The notes under the pieces are model-generated. The model saw only the letters and a program-made list of their open reading frames with translations, was not told where the DNA came from and did not search any database. 64,000 nucleotides of DNA from Eleusine coracana subsp. coracana. Lineage: Eukaryota; Streptophyta; Magnoliopsida; Poales; Poaceae. Every line of letters starts with the position of its first letter. The stretch's first letter is position 1. Of the stretch, positions 11,753 through 22,263 are shown one piece after another. Position numbers and translations under genes: made by a program. Location of the stretch: contig CM064424.1 of the NCBI GenBank assembly GCA_032690845.1, positions 32,226,228-32,290,227 on the forward strand. The letters are read 5' to 3'.

Positions 11753-12762
11753 TCATATTCTCGCTGATCTCCGTCGCGCACTCCCACTTGTCCCCGCGTC
11801 TCCCGATCCATCCTCGCTGCAGACGAGGGCTGCTAGGCACCGAAGATAGACCCTGAAGGCCAACTTCATTCTCTTTTTGCCCCTCTTCTCGAACCAACCC
11901 TGCACCATCACCGTCATGGGATTGCAGTGAGATGGGCTCATGATGACGTTGAAGAGCCACCGCAAGTCCGCATCGGTGACGTTGCTGGAGTCAATCTTGT
12001 CGCCTATGCGCGCCGCCAACCACCGATGGAAGACTTGAATGGTCGCATTGCGGATGTTGCCGCGCTTCATCTCCTCCACGAATGAGAGCCGCCTCCAAAA
12101 GGAGTCCAACTCCTCATGTCCCAAGATGCCGGCGACATCGGCGTCAGCGTCGAAGCCGAAGGCTTGCGCCACCGCCTCCATTGTCACCGTGTAGCTGACG
12201 TCGCGGATGCGGAAGTTGATAGCCTCATCACCATAGTCATTGGTGCCGATCCTCATCGTAGAGGCAACATCGGTGACGATGTCAAGGTTGTAGTCCATAG
12301 GAAGTTGGTGGAAGTCCACCCAGCCAAGGTTGCTGAGCATCCTCCTTTTGTCCTCCCACATAACGATCGAGGTGAGGAAGGTCTCATCCAAGTCGAAGTT
12401 GGGGACGAACCTTTCCCTCACCGTGAGGTAGTGCCTTGTTCCTCCACACTCAGGAGGGTGAAGCCCTCCTCCATCGTGCGTGACTTGAATGCCGGCGGTG
12501 GTGGTGATATGGGAACCCCACGGCTTGCCACCGTTTGGCTCCTCGTAGCACGCCCCATTGGAAGGGGCACGTCAAAGACGGGGTGGCGGGCGTGGATTGC
12601 TGCTGCCAAGCCAGTGGATGCATCACCCACCGACATGTCATCATGAGCGTCGGAGCTCCCCCTCGCCAAGGAGTCGCCGCTTGACTCGTTGCTGCCGCCG
12701 GAACTGCTTCCCCGACACAGTCTCTTGCCCAACTTGCCGACGGAGGAGCGGATACGATACAT
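11753..12762 (-). pseudogene. Extra ORF of element B (uncharacterised retroelement protein)
   Basis: Two overlapping minus-strand frames form one former ORF of about 335 codons with a single frameshift near 12420. The N-terminal third (12762-12420) is Ser/Gly-rich, then basic, with a Pro run (SPPPP). The C-terminal part (from RERFVPNFDLDETF) is globular, with LGWVDFHQLP, FRIRDVSYTVTMEAVAQAFG and FHRWLAARIGDK. This resembles the plant-transposon protein domain found in ORFs downstream of gag or pol in Athila-like elements, but I give that only as a resemblance. There is no RT or integrase motif. It lies 3' of gag in the sense direction, where autonomous relatives would have pol or the accessory ORF. 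Its role is unknown. Confidence 0.6.
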
Positions 12763-13806
12763 CTATGAGGAATATGGAACGTGTGCAAGATTGTGGGTAG
12801 TGGAGAAGGTGGAGAGATTATCGGGATGGTGTGCCGAACTCGGGGCGCCTGGCCTCCCTTTCATAGCATGGGAAACTTCCAGGAGAAGGACCTGCCTTGA
12901 AATTTCAAAATTTGAGAGCACGCTGATCGGCTCAGTGATGCGCCGATCGAGACAATTCAAATTTTGAATCCACTAACATTTGTGGCTGGTAATTCCTCTC
13001 CTTTATGTTGTTTCCCGGTACATCATGTCGGTTGACAGGGGAACTACAAGGAATCCCAACATCTTGATTGACTGCGCCAATTGGCTCAGGCCTGCGCTGA
13101 TCGGCGCACCGTCTCTTTTCCAGTTTTGGTCAATTCCTTGTTTCCTCTGCACTGAACACCTGCATAGAAATCATACCTATTCCTTGAAATCAACGCCTGC
13201 CGCTTTTGTTGTCCATTTGGGAACTGTACGGGTACCTGCGCTGGTCGCGCAGAAGTGCGCCGAACAACACTAGTCCCCTGTACCTTGTCTTGGGGTCTAG
13301 CGCTGATTCTGATGTCTCGTGTTTACCTCCTTCACCTAATTTTCACTTTCCCAATGTTCCTATAGCATTGACACACGTAAAGGGGCCCATCTCGTAGCTG
13401 TGCCAATCGGCGCATGGAGCGCGCCAATCGGCGCGACGTCCATTTTTTCTCCTGGCCCCTCGCTTCTCTGCTAGATATTTCTCTTCATCCCTTCCTGTGT
13501 CATTTAGCAACCATTTTGCACACAAAAATTATTTCAAAAATATTTTTAATTACCTTGAAAATAGCTTCGTCTCTGAAAATTATTGTGCTGGTTGATTCTT
13601 AGCACCCTTCAATTGTGGGTGTCATCAGCATTCTATCCTGTCTTGGGCCATACTGCGCCGATCGGCTCAGAAGTGCACCAATCGGCGTGCTCTCTGTTCC
13701 TTCCTATTTTTCATCTTTTTCCTTTTATACTCCTGTGTTGTTAGTCTACAATATGTATATACATAATTTTGCACCAATAAACAGACAACGCAAGGGCACA
13801 CAAAAA
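12763..13806 (-). other. Noncoding spacer of B between extra ORF and gag
   Basis: No reading frame I can support. It carries at least six variants of the gccgatcggc palindrome (12921, 12941, 13094, 13401, 13421, 13655). Pol would lie here in a complete element and is absent. Confidence 0.6.
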
Positions 13807-15218
13807 TTAAGCACACACTTTTTCTAATTCTTTTATTCGGGAGATTGTTTTTATTACAAGCAAGCAAAATCTGCTCATTGGAGCTCCCTTGTTACCTTGA
13901 ATGGCTTGCAATAACTGTCCCATTTGTTGCTCCATAATCATAGTATGCTTCAAAATCTGCTCATTGGAGCTCCCAATCTCTATCACCATGTCATTAATTC
14001 CCCCAAGGATACGATCAATCTCCTTGAATTTAGCTTGGTTGTCCTTATTGATGTTATCTTGAGGTTGGAAGAACTCGTGACATTGTAGACGAAGTGGGAT
14101 TGAATTTTGCATGGACGAACTAGGAGAGAAAGAACTCCTTTGCTGCTGAAATTGGGGCTTCCATCCACTATTCTTCATATATTCTAGCATCTTCATCTCT
14201 TCAGGGTAATCTTTCTGCACATGACCAAATTCTCCACACTTGCTACAAATGGAGCGTGATTCCACTAGCTTGAGCGGCTCTTCCTTAGGGATATGATGAT
14301 TATTGTCCAACCTTCTTTGAATAGCATCGAGGCGATCCATAACCAAGTCTTCATGAGTCCTCTCAATCACACTCTTTGCCACTCCTTTTGAAGGTTGTAA
14401 ATTCCTTGAACTTCTCTCACTATCCTATGATTGATTTTCAACTAACAACTTGATCAAGTCCTTAGCTTCGGTGGGAGTTTTCGACATGAATGAACCTGCA
14501 GCTAAAGCATCTAAGTGTTGACGAGATAGAATATTCAATCCCATGTAGAATCTCTCAATAGTTTCTCCAACTGTTAGACCATGATGAGGGCATGCATCAA
14601 TATATTTATTGTATCTTTCCCATGCTTCTCCAATGCTCTCATCAACATTCTACGTAAATCCTAGAATCTTATTCTTCAGAGCTTGTGTCTTACCAGGAGG
14701 GAAGTATTTGGCTAAGAATGCAGCTGCTAAAGTGTCCCACATAGTTTTTATTGCATTTTCCAATCCATTGTACCATTGCTTGGGGCGTCCAACTAGAGAG
14801 AAGGGAAACAGCCGCACACGTGCTTGATCTCCGGTCAATCCCGCTATCTTGAATATACTGTAAACTTCAAGGAAGTGCTGCAAATGGTGATTGGGATCTT
14901 CCGAACCTATGAATGGGTGTTGCGCTAGTAATCCAACATATCTCTCCAGTTGATATGGATGTTGATCTTGAGTTTCTTGGAAATCTGTCTTGACAATATC
15001 AGTCAATTGAGGCTTGAAATGATTATCCAAGGGTAACTCTGCCATCTCCTCTCCTTCTGGATCTACAATTGTGAATAATACTCGAGGGTTGCATGGACTG
15101 TTTCTCTAGCTAAATCTCCAAGTGAATTGCTTCTCTTCTCTACTATTCTCTTCTTGCGAAAGAGCATTTCTGGATCGTCGGTGTAATTAGAGGGTTTGTT
15201 TGACTTAGGACCGTCCAT
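13807..15218 (-). pseudogene. gag of element B, broken
   Basis: The ATG at 15216-15218 opens a frame starting MDGPKSNKPSNY; a frameshift near 15060 leads into the main frame, which runs to 13807 with two in-frame TAG stops (14650 and about 14430). The gag core is clear: HHLQHFLEVYSIFKIAG, LFPFSLVGRPKQWYNGL, AAAFLAKYFPPGKTQ, EAWERYNKYIDACPHHG. A zinc knuckle follows (CSKCGEFGHVQKDY), in which the last Cys is replaced by Tyr, so the CCHC site is incomplete. The type is Tat/Athila gag (Retrotrans_gag). The product would form virus-like particles and bind element RNA; this copy cannot. Confidence 0.82.
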
Positions 15219-15319
15219 ACCTGTTAGTTTCACTTAACAGAATATATGTACTAAAGAGACAAGTAAAGCACAATGACTAAACACTAATACATCAAACAAT
15301 GTTTTAAAACCTGCTATGG

Positions 15320-15337
15320 TCCCCGGCAACGGCGCTA
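15320..15337 (-). other. Primer binding site of B (tRNA-Asp type)
   Basis: tccccggcaacggcgcta is the complement, with one mismatch, of tggcgccgttgccgggga, the site matching the 3' end of plant tRNA-Asp(GUC). It lies 12 bp from the LTR at 15350, which fixes the minus orientation. Confidence 0.85.
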
Positions 15338-15349
15338 GAAAATAGGGCT

Positions 15350-16028
15350 TGTTGGTCATAGTTACGCACCCACTTATATACCACTAGAGGACGGTGTACG
15401 ATTGTAGCATTTTTTTCCCTTAAATTGAGTATTCCAAGGTTTATCGCATCCATTGGGACCTTAGGGATTATTAAACAGAGTTAAGAATAAAAGATCTAAT
15501 CAAGGCTACTCGTAAAGGACTCGATTTCTTGCAAATAAGTTGGTTGCGCCGATCGGTGCAAGTCGTGTCTTCTTTGGTTTCTCTTCTGAGTCAGTTCCTT
15601 TGTCTTCCATAGCTGCCATGTGGGCCTTTTCCTTCGAGATAAAGTCTTGTGCTACAAGTCAAGATCTTGAAGTTCCATAAATCTTCCAGGGAAATATCTT
15701 CAAGTATCTTGCGCAGATAAACTTCCATAAGCATGTGAAATGGGCCTCGGTCACTTCTGTGGGCTAAAACACCCTTGCGCCGATTGGCTGATGGGTTGCA
15801 GCAATTGGCGCAATGGGCTTCTTCAGTGCTTTTCATTGCTTCTGGACTCCTGTCCTCTTCCAGCATCACTTTAATCACCAATTTCACCTGTTTCTATAAT
15901 ATAGCTCCAGAACAACGCATATACAAATATATATGCAAAATCACAGGTAAATGGCCTAAATTAGCATCAATTATGCTCTAATTGGGGTTATATTCACATA
16001 TAAAAGGGGCACTTAGGTAGTGCCAACA
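15350..16028 (-). repeat. Right (sense 5') LTR of B, internally deleted
   Basis: 679 bp, TGTTGGTCATAG to GTGCCAACA. It matches the left LTR except that 825 bp (left-copy 8067-8891) are missing. The left copy has CTAC at both edges of that segment, so a microhomology deletion is likely. It contains gccgatcggt and decayed palindromes at 15546 and 15779. Confidence 0.9.
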
Positions 16029-16033
16029 CCGGT

Positions 16034-17243
16034 CACTACGACAAGCTCTGGCAGTGAGGAAGTTGTTTGCGCGAAATGTTTCTGGACTGGAGAGAAAAAT
16101 GACCGGACGGTCCGGTCTACTGACCGGATAGTCCGGTCAGTACAGGAAATTGCCTGGACACTGTTGCACCAATGGCTAGGAGAGCCGTCACCAGAGTGAC
16201 CGGATGGTCCGGTCAGAGATTCACCGGACTGTACGGTCAGTACGTCCAGAAAGGCAATTTTGTGAAGCAACGGCTAGTTTGAGGTTGGGAGCCTATTACT
16301 TCGTTGCTGGGGTCTTGGAGACCTCTCTTGGCTAGTGGAATATCTGAGAGCATTTGGTAAGGTCCAAGAGGAAAAGAGGAGAGCACTAGGAGAGGATATT
16401 GGATATCTTGAGAGTGCTAGTGAGAGTAACTTGAGCATCTTGCACATCTAAGGTTAGGGTGTCCTTGAGGGTGTGATCTAGATTGTTACTGTTGGTCTAT
16501 GGTGACACCTAGACCAGTTAGGTGTCGGTGATCGAGCCTATCATGATCAGTTGTGAAGTCCGTCACATGTTTGTACATGGTTTGAGCCCATCGGTGAAAG
16601 GGGCATTGCTAGGAAGTGCCCATGTCGGCTCGGGGAGTCCGGCAAGTTCTCGAGGGAGGCGAGCTTGTGCTTTGTGCAGCGGTGACACACACCGTGTCTT
16701 CACTCGAGGAGTGATTGCGGGCTCGTGGGTGAGAACTCCACTTTGTGGCGGGAGGGACCAGGACTCAGGAGGGAGTGGTCCAATGAGGCTTAGGGGAAGG
16801 CGCCATCCTTCCGAGACCTCGGGAAAAAATCATGAGCCATCTCCTACTCCTCTCCTTACTTTGATGCACTAATTTCTGCATTTACATACCGTGCTAACCA
16901 TGCTCGTGTGTTCTCTTAGTTCTAGTTGACTATCTTATAGACTTGCATGTTTAAGCTCCTTGCTTGCTAGTAGTGCTTAAGCTTCCGCTATAGATGACTA
17001 GCATGAGTAGTAGTTGCATTGGTGTGCTTGATCACTAGAAGTGCATAGGAGTTGCATTGACTTGTGTGATCCACTAATATGCATAGGTTTTCTTTCCTTT
17101 CATAGGATTATATTGTTAGTGTCCCGCTATATTTGTGTAGGAGTTGCTTTGAGTGCTATCGGTGTTTTTTGTGATTGGCAAAATTGGTAAATAGTGGTAG
17201 TTCCCGATTCACCCCCCCCCCCTCGGTCAGTATGATCCTTTCA
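16034..17243 (+). repeat. 5' LTR of G, second part
   Basis: Continues the LTR after element B. Palindromes gaccggacggtccggtc (16101-16117), tgaccggatagtccggtca (16121-16139), gaccggatggtccggtc (16198-16214) and a fourth at 16220-16239 complete the array begun at 6212. From about 16575 it matches the 3' LTR (24000 onward) to the end GATCCTTTCA. The whole 5' LTR is 1808 bp against 1098 bp for the 3' copy. Confidence 0.9.
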
Positions 17244-17245
17244 AG

Positions 17246-17258
17246 TGGTATCAGAGCC
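17246..17258 (+). other. Primer binding site of G (tRNA-iMet)
   Basis: tggtatcagagcc, the classic plant Ty1/copia primer site complementary to initiator tRNA-Met, begins two bases after the LTR end. Confidence 0.93.
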
Positions 17259-17310
17259 AAGTGCTCACTATAAGGCTTAACCGACTTGAGTAGTGACGTA
17301 TTGTGTCGGG

Positions 17311-18546
17311 ATGTCATCCCATTCGGGGCCGGGTCTTGGCTCATGGAAGGATCGCTTTAAGAGCTACCTAAATGCCATGATTCCAGATAAGTTGATGGAT
17401 ACTATTGTGGACTTTTCCAATACCTTTACCGATGATCATGTTTATGATGATTGTGATGATTATGTGGATGTGACTTATTCTATTGAGTGCCTAGATCCTT
17501 CTAGCAATGACTCGATAGGTTGCTCTACTAGTATGCCTAATATGATGATTGATAATGATCTGTCTCTTGATCTTGCTTGCTCTACTAGCATGACTAGCAT
17601 TCATGATGTTTGTGAGACTCCTATTGATCATGCTAGTAGTTCTATTGTTGAGGAGTTCTTTGCTTTTCATGCTAATGACAATGAGGACTTACTTGACTCT
17701 CTTATTCGCTTGTGAGGTATTGTGGACAAGATTGGGGCAACTTCTTTTGACCTTCCCAAGATTGTGATAGTTGAGAAGATCCTCTCCTTGCTTTCGAATA
17801 GCAAGCTCTTCTACGTCACCCTTGACCTTCTCATGGAGAAGAGTCTCTCCGTTGAGGACATGATTGAGATGCTATTCAAGGATGAGGAAATCACCACGAG
17901 CATGGTGTGGAAGAAGACATCCAAGGCAAACCATGAAGCATTTTCAAGCAAAGGGAAAGAAGTAGCTTCGAGCTCCAACTTCTTTGATTCCTCTACAAGA
18001 TTATCTTGCAACAACTTCTACAACCCCTTTGGAGCAGGACATTCATCGGGTGTTTCATCAAGCTCTACCTCAAGTGTCATTCCAAGTTCTACTCCAAGCA
18101 CCTTGGGTGGACCAAGCATTGGCGTAGGGGGAGCACCAACAACAATGCTCGCTCGATCATTTGAGATGATCAATCTTACAACTTTGGCTCTCGCGCCACC
18201 ACCTCCTCCACCACAAGATCACATTTGGCATCTTCCTCGAGCTCACCATCAAGATCTCCTCTTTCAACTTGGTGAATTTGTGAGAAATCCGAATGATGAC
18301 CTTTGTGAAAATCTATTGAGCTTCCATGATCTTGTGTGTAGGATAAACTCCTTCAGAGGATTTTGGAGGATTGCACCACATGAAGTGATTGATAGGCTCC
18401 TCCAACAAATCACAACTCCGGAGAGAGGTTTCTTACTTGAGGAAGTAGTCAACAGGAGACATGATCTCTTAATTGAGAGAGCAATGGAGATAATATTCGT
18501 GCTCCATTCACAAGTGGAGCATGTGCTTGAGCACGTCACTGGACTC
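17311..18546 (+). pseudogene. gag region of G, broken and unusual
   Basis: I chose the start MSSHSGPGLGSWKDRF (ATG 17311); an in-frame ATG also exists at 17293. The frame runs to a TGA at 17713, continues in the same frame from 17716, and shifts near 18535 into the pol frame. The N-terminal part is acidic and Ser/Asp-rich (TFTDDHVYDDCDDYVDVTY), followed by a helical segment with FDLPKIVIVEKILSLL and SLSVEDMIEMLFKDEE, then a Ser/Pro/Gly linker, and a segment LLFQLGEFVRNPNDDLCENL. No CCHC zinc knuckle is present anywhere before the protease, which is unusual for copia Gag; either it was lost or this family has a divergent Gag. Confidence 0.65.
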
Positions 18547-21500
18547 TGACCCTCCTCATTACTACATCAACCTTGGCAATGTGCACATGGGGGATGGTCA
18601 TGGACATTTGAGGTACTGTGCTCCTCACTATCCCATAAGGAGAAGACTACTGGATAGGATTGCAAGAATCCCTATGTATGAGGATGGTCTTATTGCTCGA
18701 CACAATGAGGTTAGTGCTAGTCAATCAAGTAATGCTTTGGATACTAACCCCTCTTCCTCTAGTGATTGTCTTATGGCTACCACCAGGGTCAACTACAAGA
18801 GTGGAGGTACTCATTTGATTCTTGATAGTGGGTGCACTCAACACATGACCGGGAAGCCAACCATGTTCACCACCATTGATGAAGACAAAGAAAGTGAGAA
18901 GGTGACTTTTGGGGATAACTCAAAAGGGAAAGTTAGAGGCTCGGGCAAGGTGGCCATCACAAATGACCTCCATCTCCCCAAGGTCTTTCTTGTGGAAACC
19001 CTCAACTTCAACCTTCTGTCTATTGGTCAACTCTGTGACATGGGTTTCAAGTGCACATTTGATGAGGATGGTGCAACAACTGAGAATGCCAAGAGAGGGC
19101 TAGTATTCCATGGAGTACGGCATGGGAACTTGTATGCCACGGACTTCAAGTCAAGCAATATGCCACCAAGCACTTGCCTATTCACTAAGGCATCCAAGGG
19201 ATGGTTGTGGCATAGAAGCCTGGCACATGTTGGAATGAATCAGCTCAAGAAGATTGTCAAGAGGAATCTAGTTGAAGGAATCAAGGATGTGGCCTTTGAG
19301 AAGGATAGACTGGGCAGCGCTTGTTAGGCAGTAAAACAAGTTGCATCTTCACATCCCACCAAGTCATTCATGTCTACATCTCACCCTCTAGAGCTCTTGC
19401 ACATGGATTTGTTTGGGCCAACACACTACAAGAGTCTAGGAGGCAATCTATATTGCTTGGTGATTGTTGATGATTTCACGAGATACACTTGGACCTTATT
19501 TCTTGTGGACAAATCTCAAGTGAGTGGTATCTTCAGAAAGTTTGCCAAGAGAGCAAAGAATGAATTTAATGCTAGCATTGTGAAGATAAGGAGTGACAAT
19601 GGGATAGAGTTCAAGAACAACACAGTGGAGGAATATTAAGACAAGAAAGGAATCAAACATGAATTCTATGCTACATATACTCTCGAGCAAAACGGAGTAG
19701 TGGAGATAAAGAACAAGACGCTCATCACTCTTGCTCGTGCCATGTTGGATGAGTATGGAACTCATGAGAAGTTTTGGGCAGAGGCAATCAACACGGTATG
19801 CTACACCTCCAACCGTGTCTATCTCCACCGGTTGTTGAAGAAGACGCCATATGAGCTATTGGTGGGACACAAACCAAATGTTTCCTATTTCTGAGTCTTT
19901 AGCTGCAAGTGTTACATTCTCAAGAAGAGGAGAAAGCCCGGAAAGTTTGAGAGCAGGACTTATGATGGCATTCTTGTTAGGTACTCTGGGACTTCTAGAG
20001 CTTATAGGGTCTACAATTCAGCCACAGGATGTGTGGAAGAATCCTATGATGTGAAATTTGATGAGTCAAATGGTTCCCAAAGGGAGGATGAATTTCATGA
20101 AGTGAACATTGAGGATGAGCCTGTGAGGGAAGCCTTGAGAAACATGCCCGTGAGTGAGGTTTTACCCCACAAGGTAAATGATGGTGATATTCATGAGCTC
20201 TCTACTCCACCACCTCAACCTACCTCCTCCTCTGAGGTACAACTAACAATCCAAGATGCCACAAATACTCCCACAAGCTCCTCCCAAGATTCATTGAGAG
20301 TACACTCACCAAATGATGAGGAAACCCAAGTGAGAAGTGAGCCACAAACCTCCCCACATACTTCACCACAAACCACTTCTCCTAGCTCTTCACAAGATAC
20401 CCCTCCATTCGACTCAAGATCAAAGTCCAAAACAAGAAAGTATAAGAGTGTCTCTTCCACCTCTCTTAGGATCCAAGACACTCATATATCAAGAGAGCAA
20501 ACAATCCACGATGCACAAGACACTTCACCTAGAGCTCCGTCCACTCAAAGAAAATACCATCCTAGACCCAACGCCATCAACAAAGATTATTCACAAGACT
20601 TGATCATTGGGAGTCCATCTCAAGGAATAAAGACAAGGAGAAACCAATATAAGCCCAACTATGTGAGTGAAGAGAATGATGATGAGGCCAATGTTGAGAT
20701 TGAGAACTTCTCCTTCGTCTCTATGATTGAGCCCACTACCATTGATGAAGCTATGGATGATCACAAGTGGGTTATTGCCATGCAAGAAGAGTTGAACAAC
20801 TTCAAGAGGTGCAAAGTATGGAATTTGGTTGAGAGGCCCAAGAATCATAATATGGTTGGCACCAAGTGGGTCTTCAAGAACAAGCAAGATGAGAAAGGAG
20901 CAATTGTCAAGAACAAGGCTCACTTAGTGGCTAAGGGGTATTCTCAAGTGGTGGGTATTGACTTTGAAGAAACCTTTGCTCCCGTGGCTTGCCTTGAAGC
21001 TATTCGGATCTTGCTTGCCTATGCATCACACAATGGCTTCTAGCTCTTTCAAATGGATGTCAAAAGTGCCTTCTTGAATGGAGAGATCAATGAGAAAGTC
21101 TAAGTGGAACAACCTCCTGGGTTTGAGGACCCAAAACATCCAAGACATATATACAAATTGGAGAAAGCTCTCTATGGCCTCAAGCAAGCACCTAAGGCAT
21201 GGTATGAACACTTGAGAAACTTCCTACTCAAAAATGGATTCACCATTGGAAGCATTGATAACACCTTGTTCACGAGGCATGTTGGAAAGGATCTCTTTGT
21301 GTGCCAAGTCTATGTGGATGATATCATCTACGGGTCAACCAATGAGAAGTTCAATTAAGAGTATCGGGAGATGATGGCTAGGGAATTCTAGATGTCAATG
21401 ACTACAGAGTTGCATATGTCCCTTGGATTCCAAGTCAAGCAATTAAGAGAGGGAAACTTCATATATCATGAGAAGTATACCAAGGATCTTCTCAAGAGAT

Positions 21501-22263
21501 TTAACATGAAAATTGCAAGCCCTTGCACACTCCTATGGCTACAAACAAACCCTTGGATGATGATGTGAAAGGGAAACTGGTGAACCCTAAGCTCTATAGA
21601 TCAATTATTGGATCTTTGCTCTATCTCACCGCTTTGAGACCGAACATCATGTTTAGTGCGTGCTTGTGCGCACGCTATCAAGTAAATCCAAAAGAGTCAC
21701 ACTTGAAGGTTGTGAAGAGAATAATGAGATACCTCAAGTACACACCTACCATGGGCTTATGGTATTCTAGAGGAACAAACTTTGAGTTACTTGGGTATTC
21801 GGATTCGGACTTCACGGGTTGCAAAGTAAATAGAAAGAGTACTTCAGAAGGTTGCCAATTTCTTGGAAGATCTCTAGTATCTTGGAGCTCAAAGAAGCAA
21901 AACTCGGTGGCTTTATCTACCACCAGAGCAAAATATATGGCGGCGGGAGCATGTTGTGCACAACTCCTTTACATGAGGCAAACACTCTCGGACTATGGCC
22001 TCAACTATACTAAAATGCCACTATATTGTGATAGTGAGGCGGCGATCAAGATGGCCCTCAAGACAGGAGACCATGGTCATGCAAAGCACATTCAAGTGAG
22101 GCATCACTTCACAGGAGACCATGTTGAGAAGAAGGACATCAAGTTGGTGATCATGCGAACTCATGAACAATTGGCGGATATCTTTATCAAGCCACTCGAT
22201 GAGAAGACCTTCAACAAGCTAAGGGGAGAACTCAATGTTCTCGACCCCTCCAACTTCACATGA
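18547..22263 (+). pseudogene. pol of G (protease, integrase, RT, RNase H), broken
   Basis: Copia order and motifs are clear. Protease: LILDSGCTQHMTG (about 18820). GAG-pre-integrase: WLWHRSLAHVGMNQL. Integrase core: FGPTHYKSLGGNLYCLVIVD, IRSDNGIEFKN, then ESRTYDGILVRYSG. A Ser/Pro-rich linker follows (20200-20560). RT: MVGTKWVFKNKQDEKGAIV, LVAKGYSQVVGIDFEETFAP, KSAFLNGEI, YGLKQAPKAWYEHL, and the active site YVDDI (about 21313). RNase H: SIIGSLLYLTALRPNIMFS, STSEGCQFLGRSLVSWSSKK, ADIFIKPLDEKTF. In-frame stops lie at about 19325, 19637, 19892, 21041, 21101, 21356 and 21389, and there is a frameshift near 21525. Stops at 19325 and 19892 fit CAG and CGA changed to TAG and TGA. The enzymes are not made from this copy. 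Confidence 0.92.

Larger units (their letters stand above)
6250..16028 (-). mobile_element. Element B: pol-less Tat/Athila-type LTR retrotransposon with gag and an extra ORF
   Basis: Its outer ends are TGTTGGTC...GTGCCAACA, and exact 5-bp duplications CCGGT lie at 6245-6249 and 16029-16033. The LTR next to the tRNA-Asp-type primer site (complement of tggcgccgttgccgggg, at 15320-15337) is the right one, so transcription runs on the minus strand. Inside are a gag remnant (13807-15218), a second ORF (11753-12762), a minisatellite, two aagtgtgggg blocks and a final polypurine tract, but no protease, RT, RNase H or integrase. It is therefore a large non-autonomous element that would need enzymes from a relative. 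It contains a nested solo LTR in its left LTR. Confidence 0.88.

Noticed and set aside
11547..11960. 137-codon minus-strand frame downstream of the extra ORF of B
   Set aside because: It overlaps the end of the extra ORF in another frame and includes an extended G/C homopolymer; it shows no motif of its own.
12116..12646. 176-codon plus-strand frame opposite the extra ORF of B
   Set aside because: It is the antisense shadow of a GC-rich coding region; the minus-strand frame has a plausible globular sequence and fits the element's sense direction.
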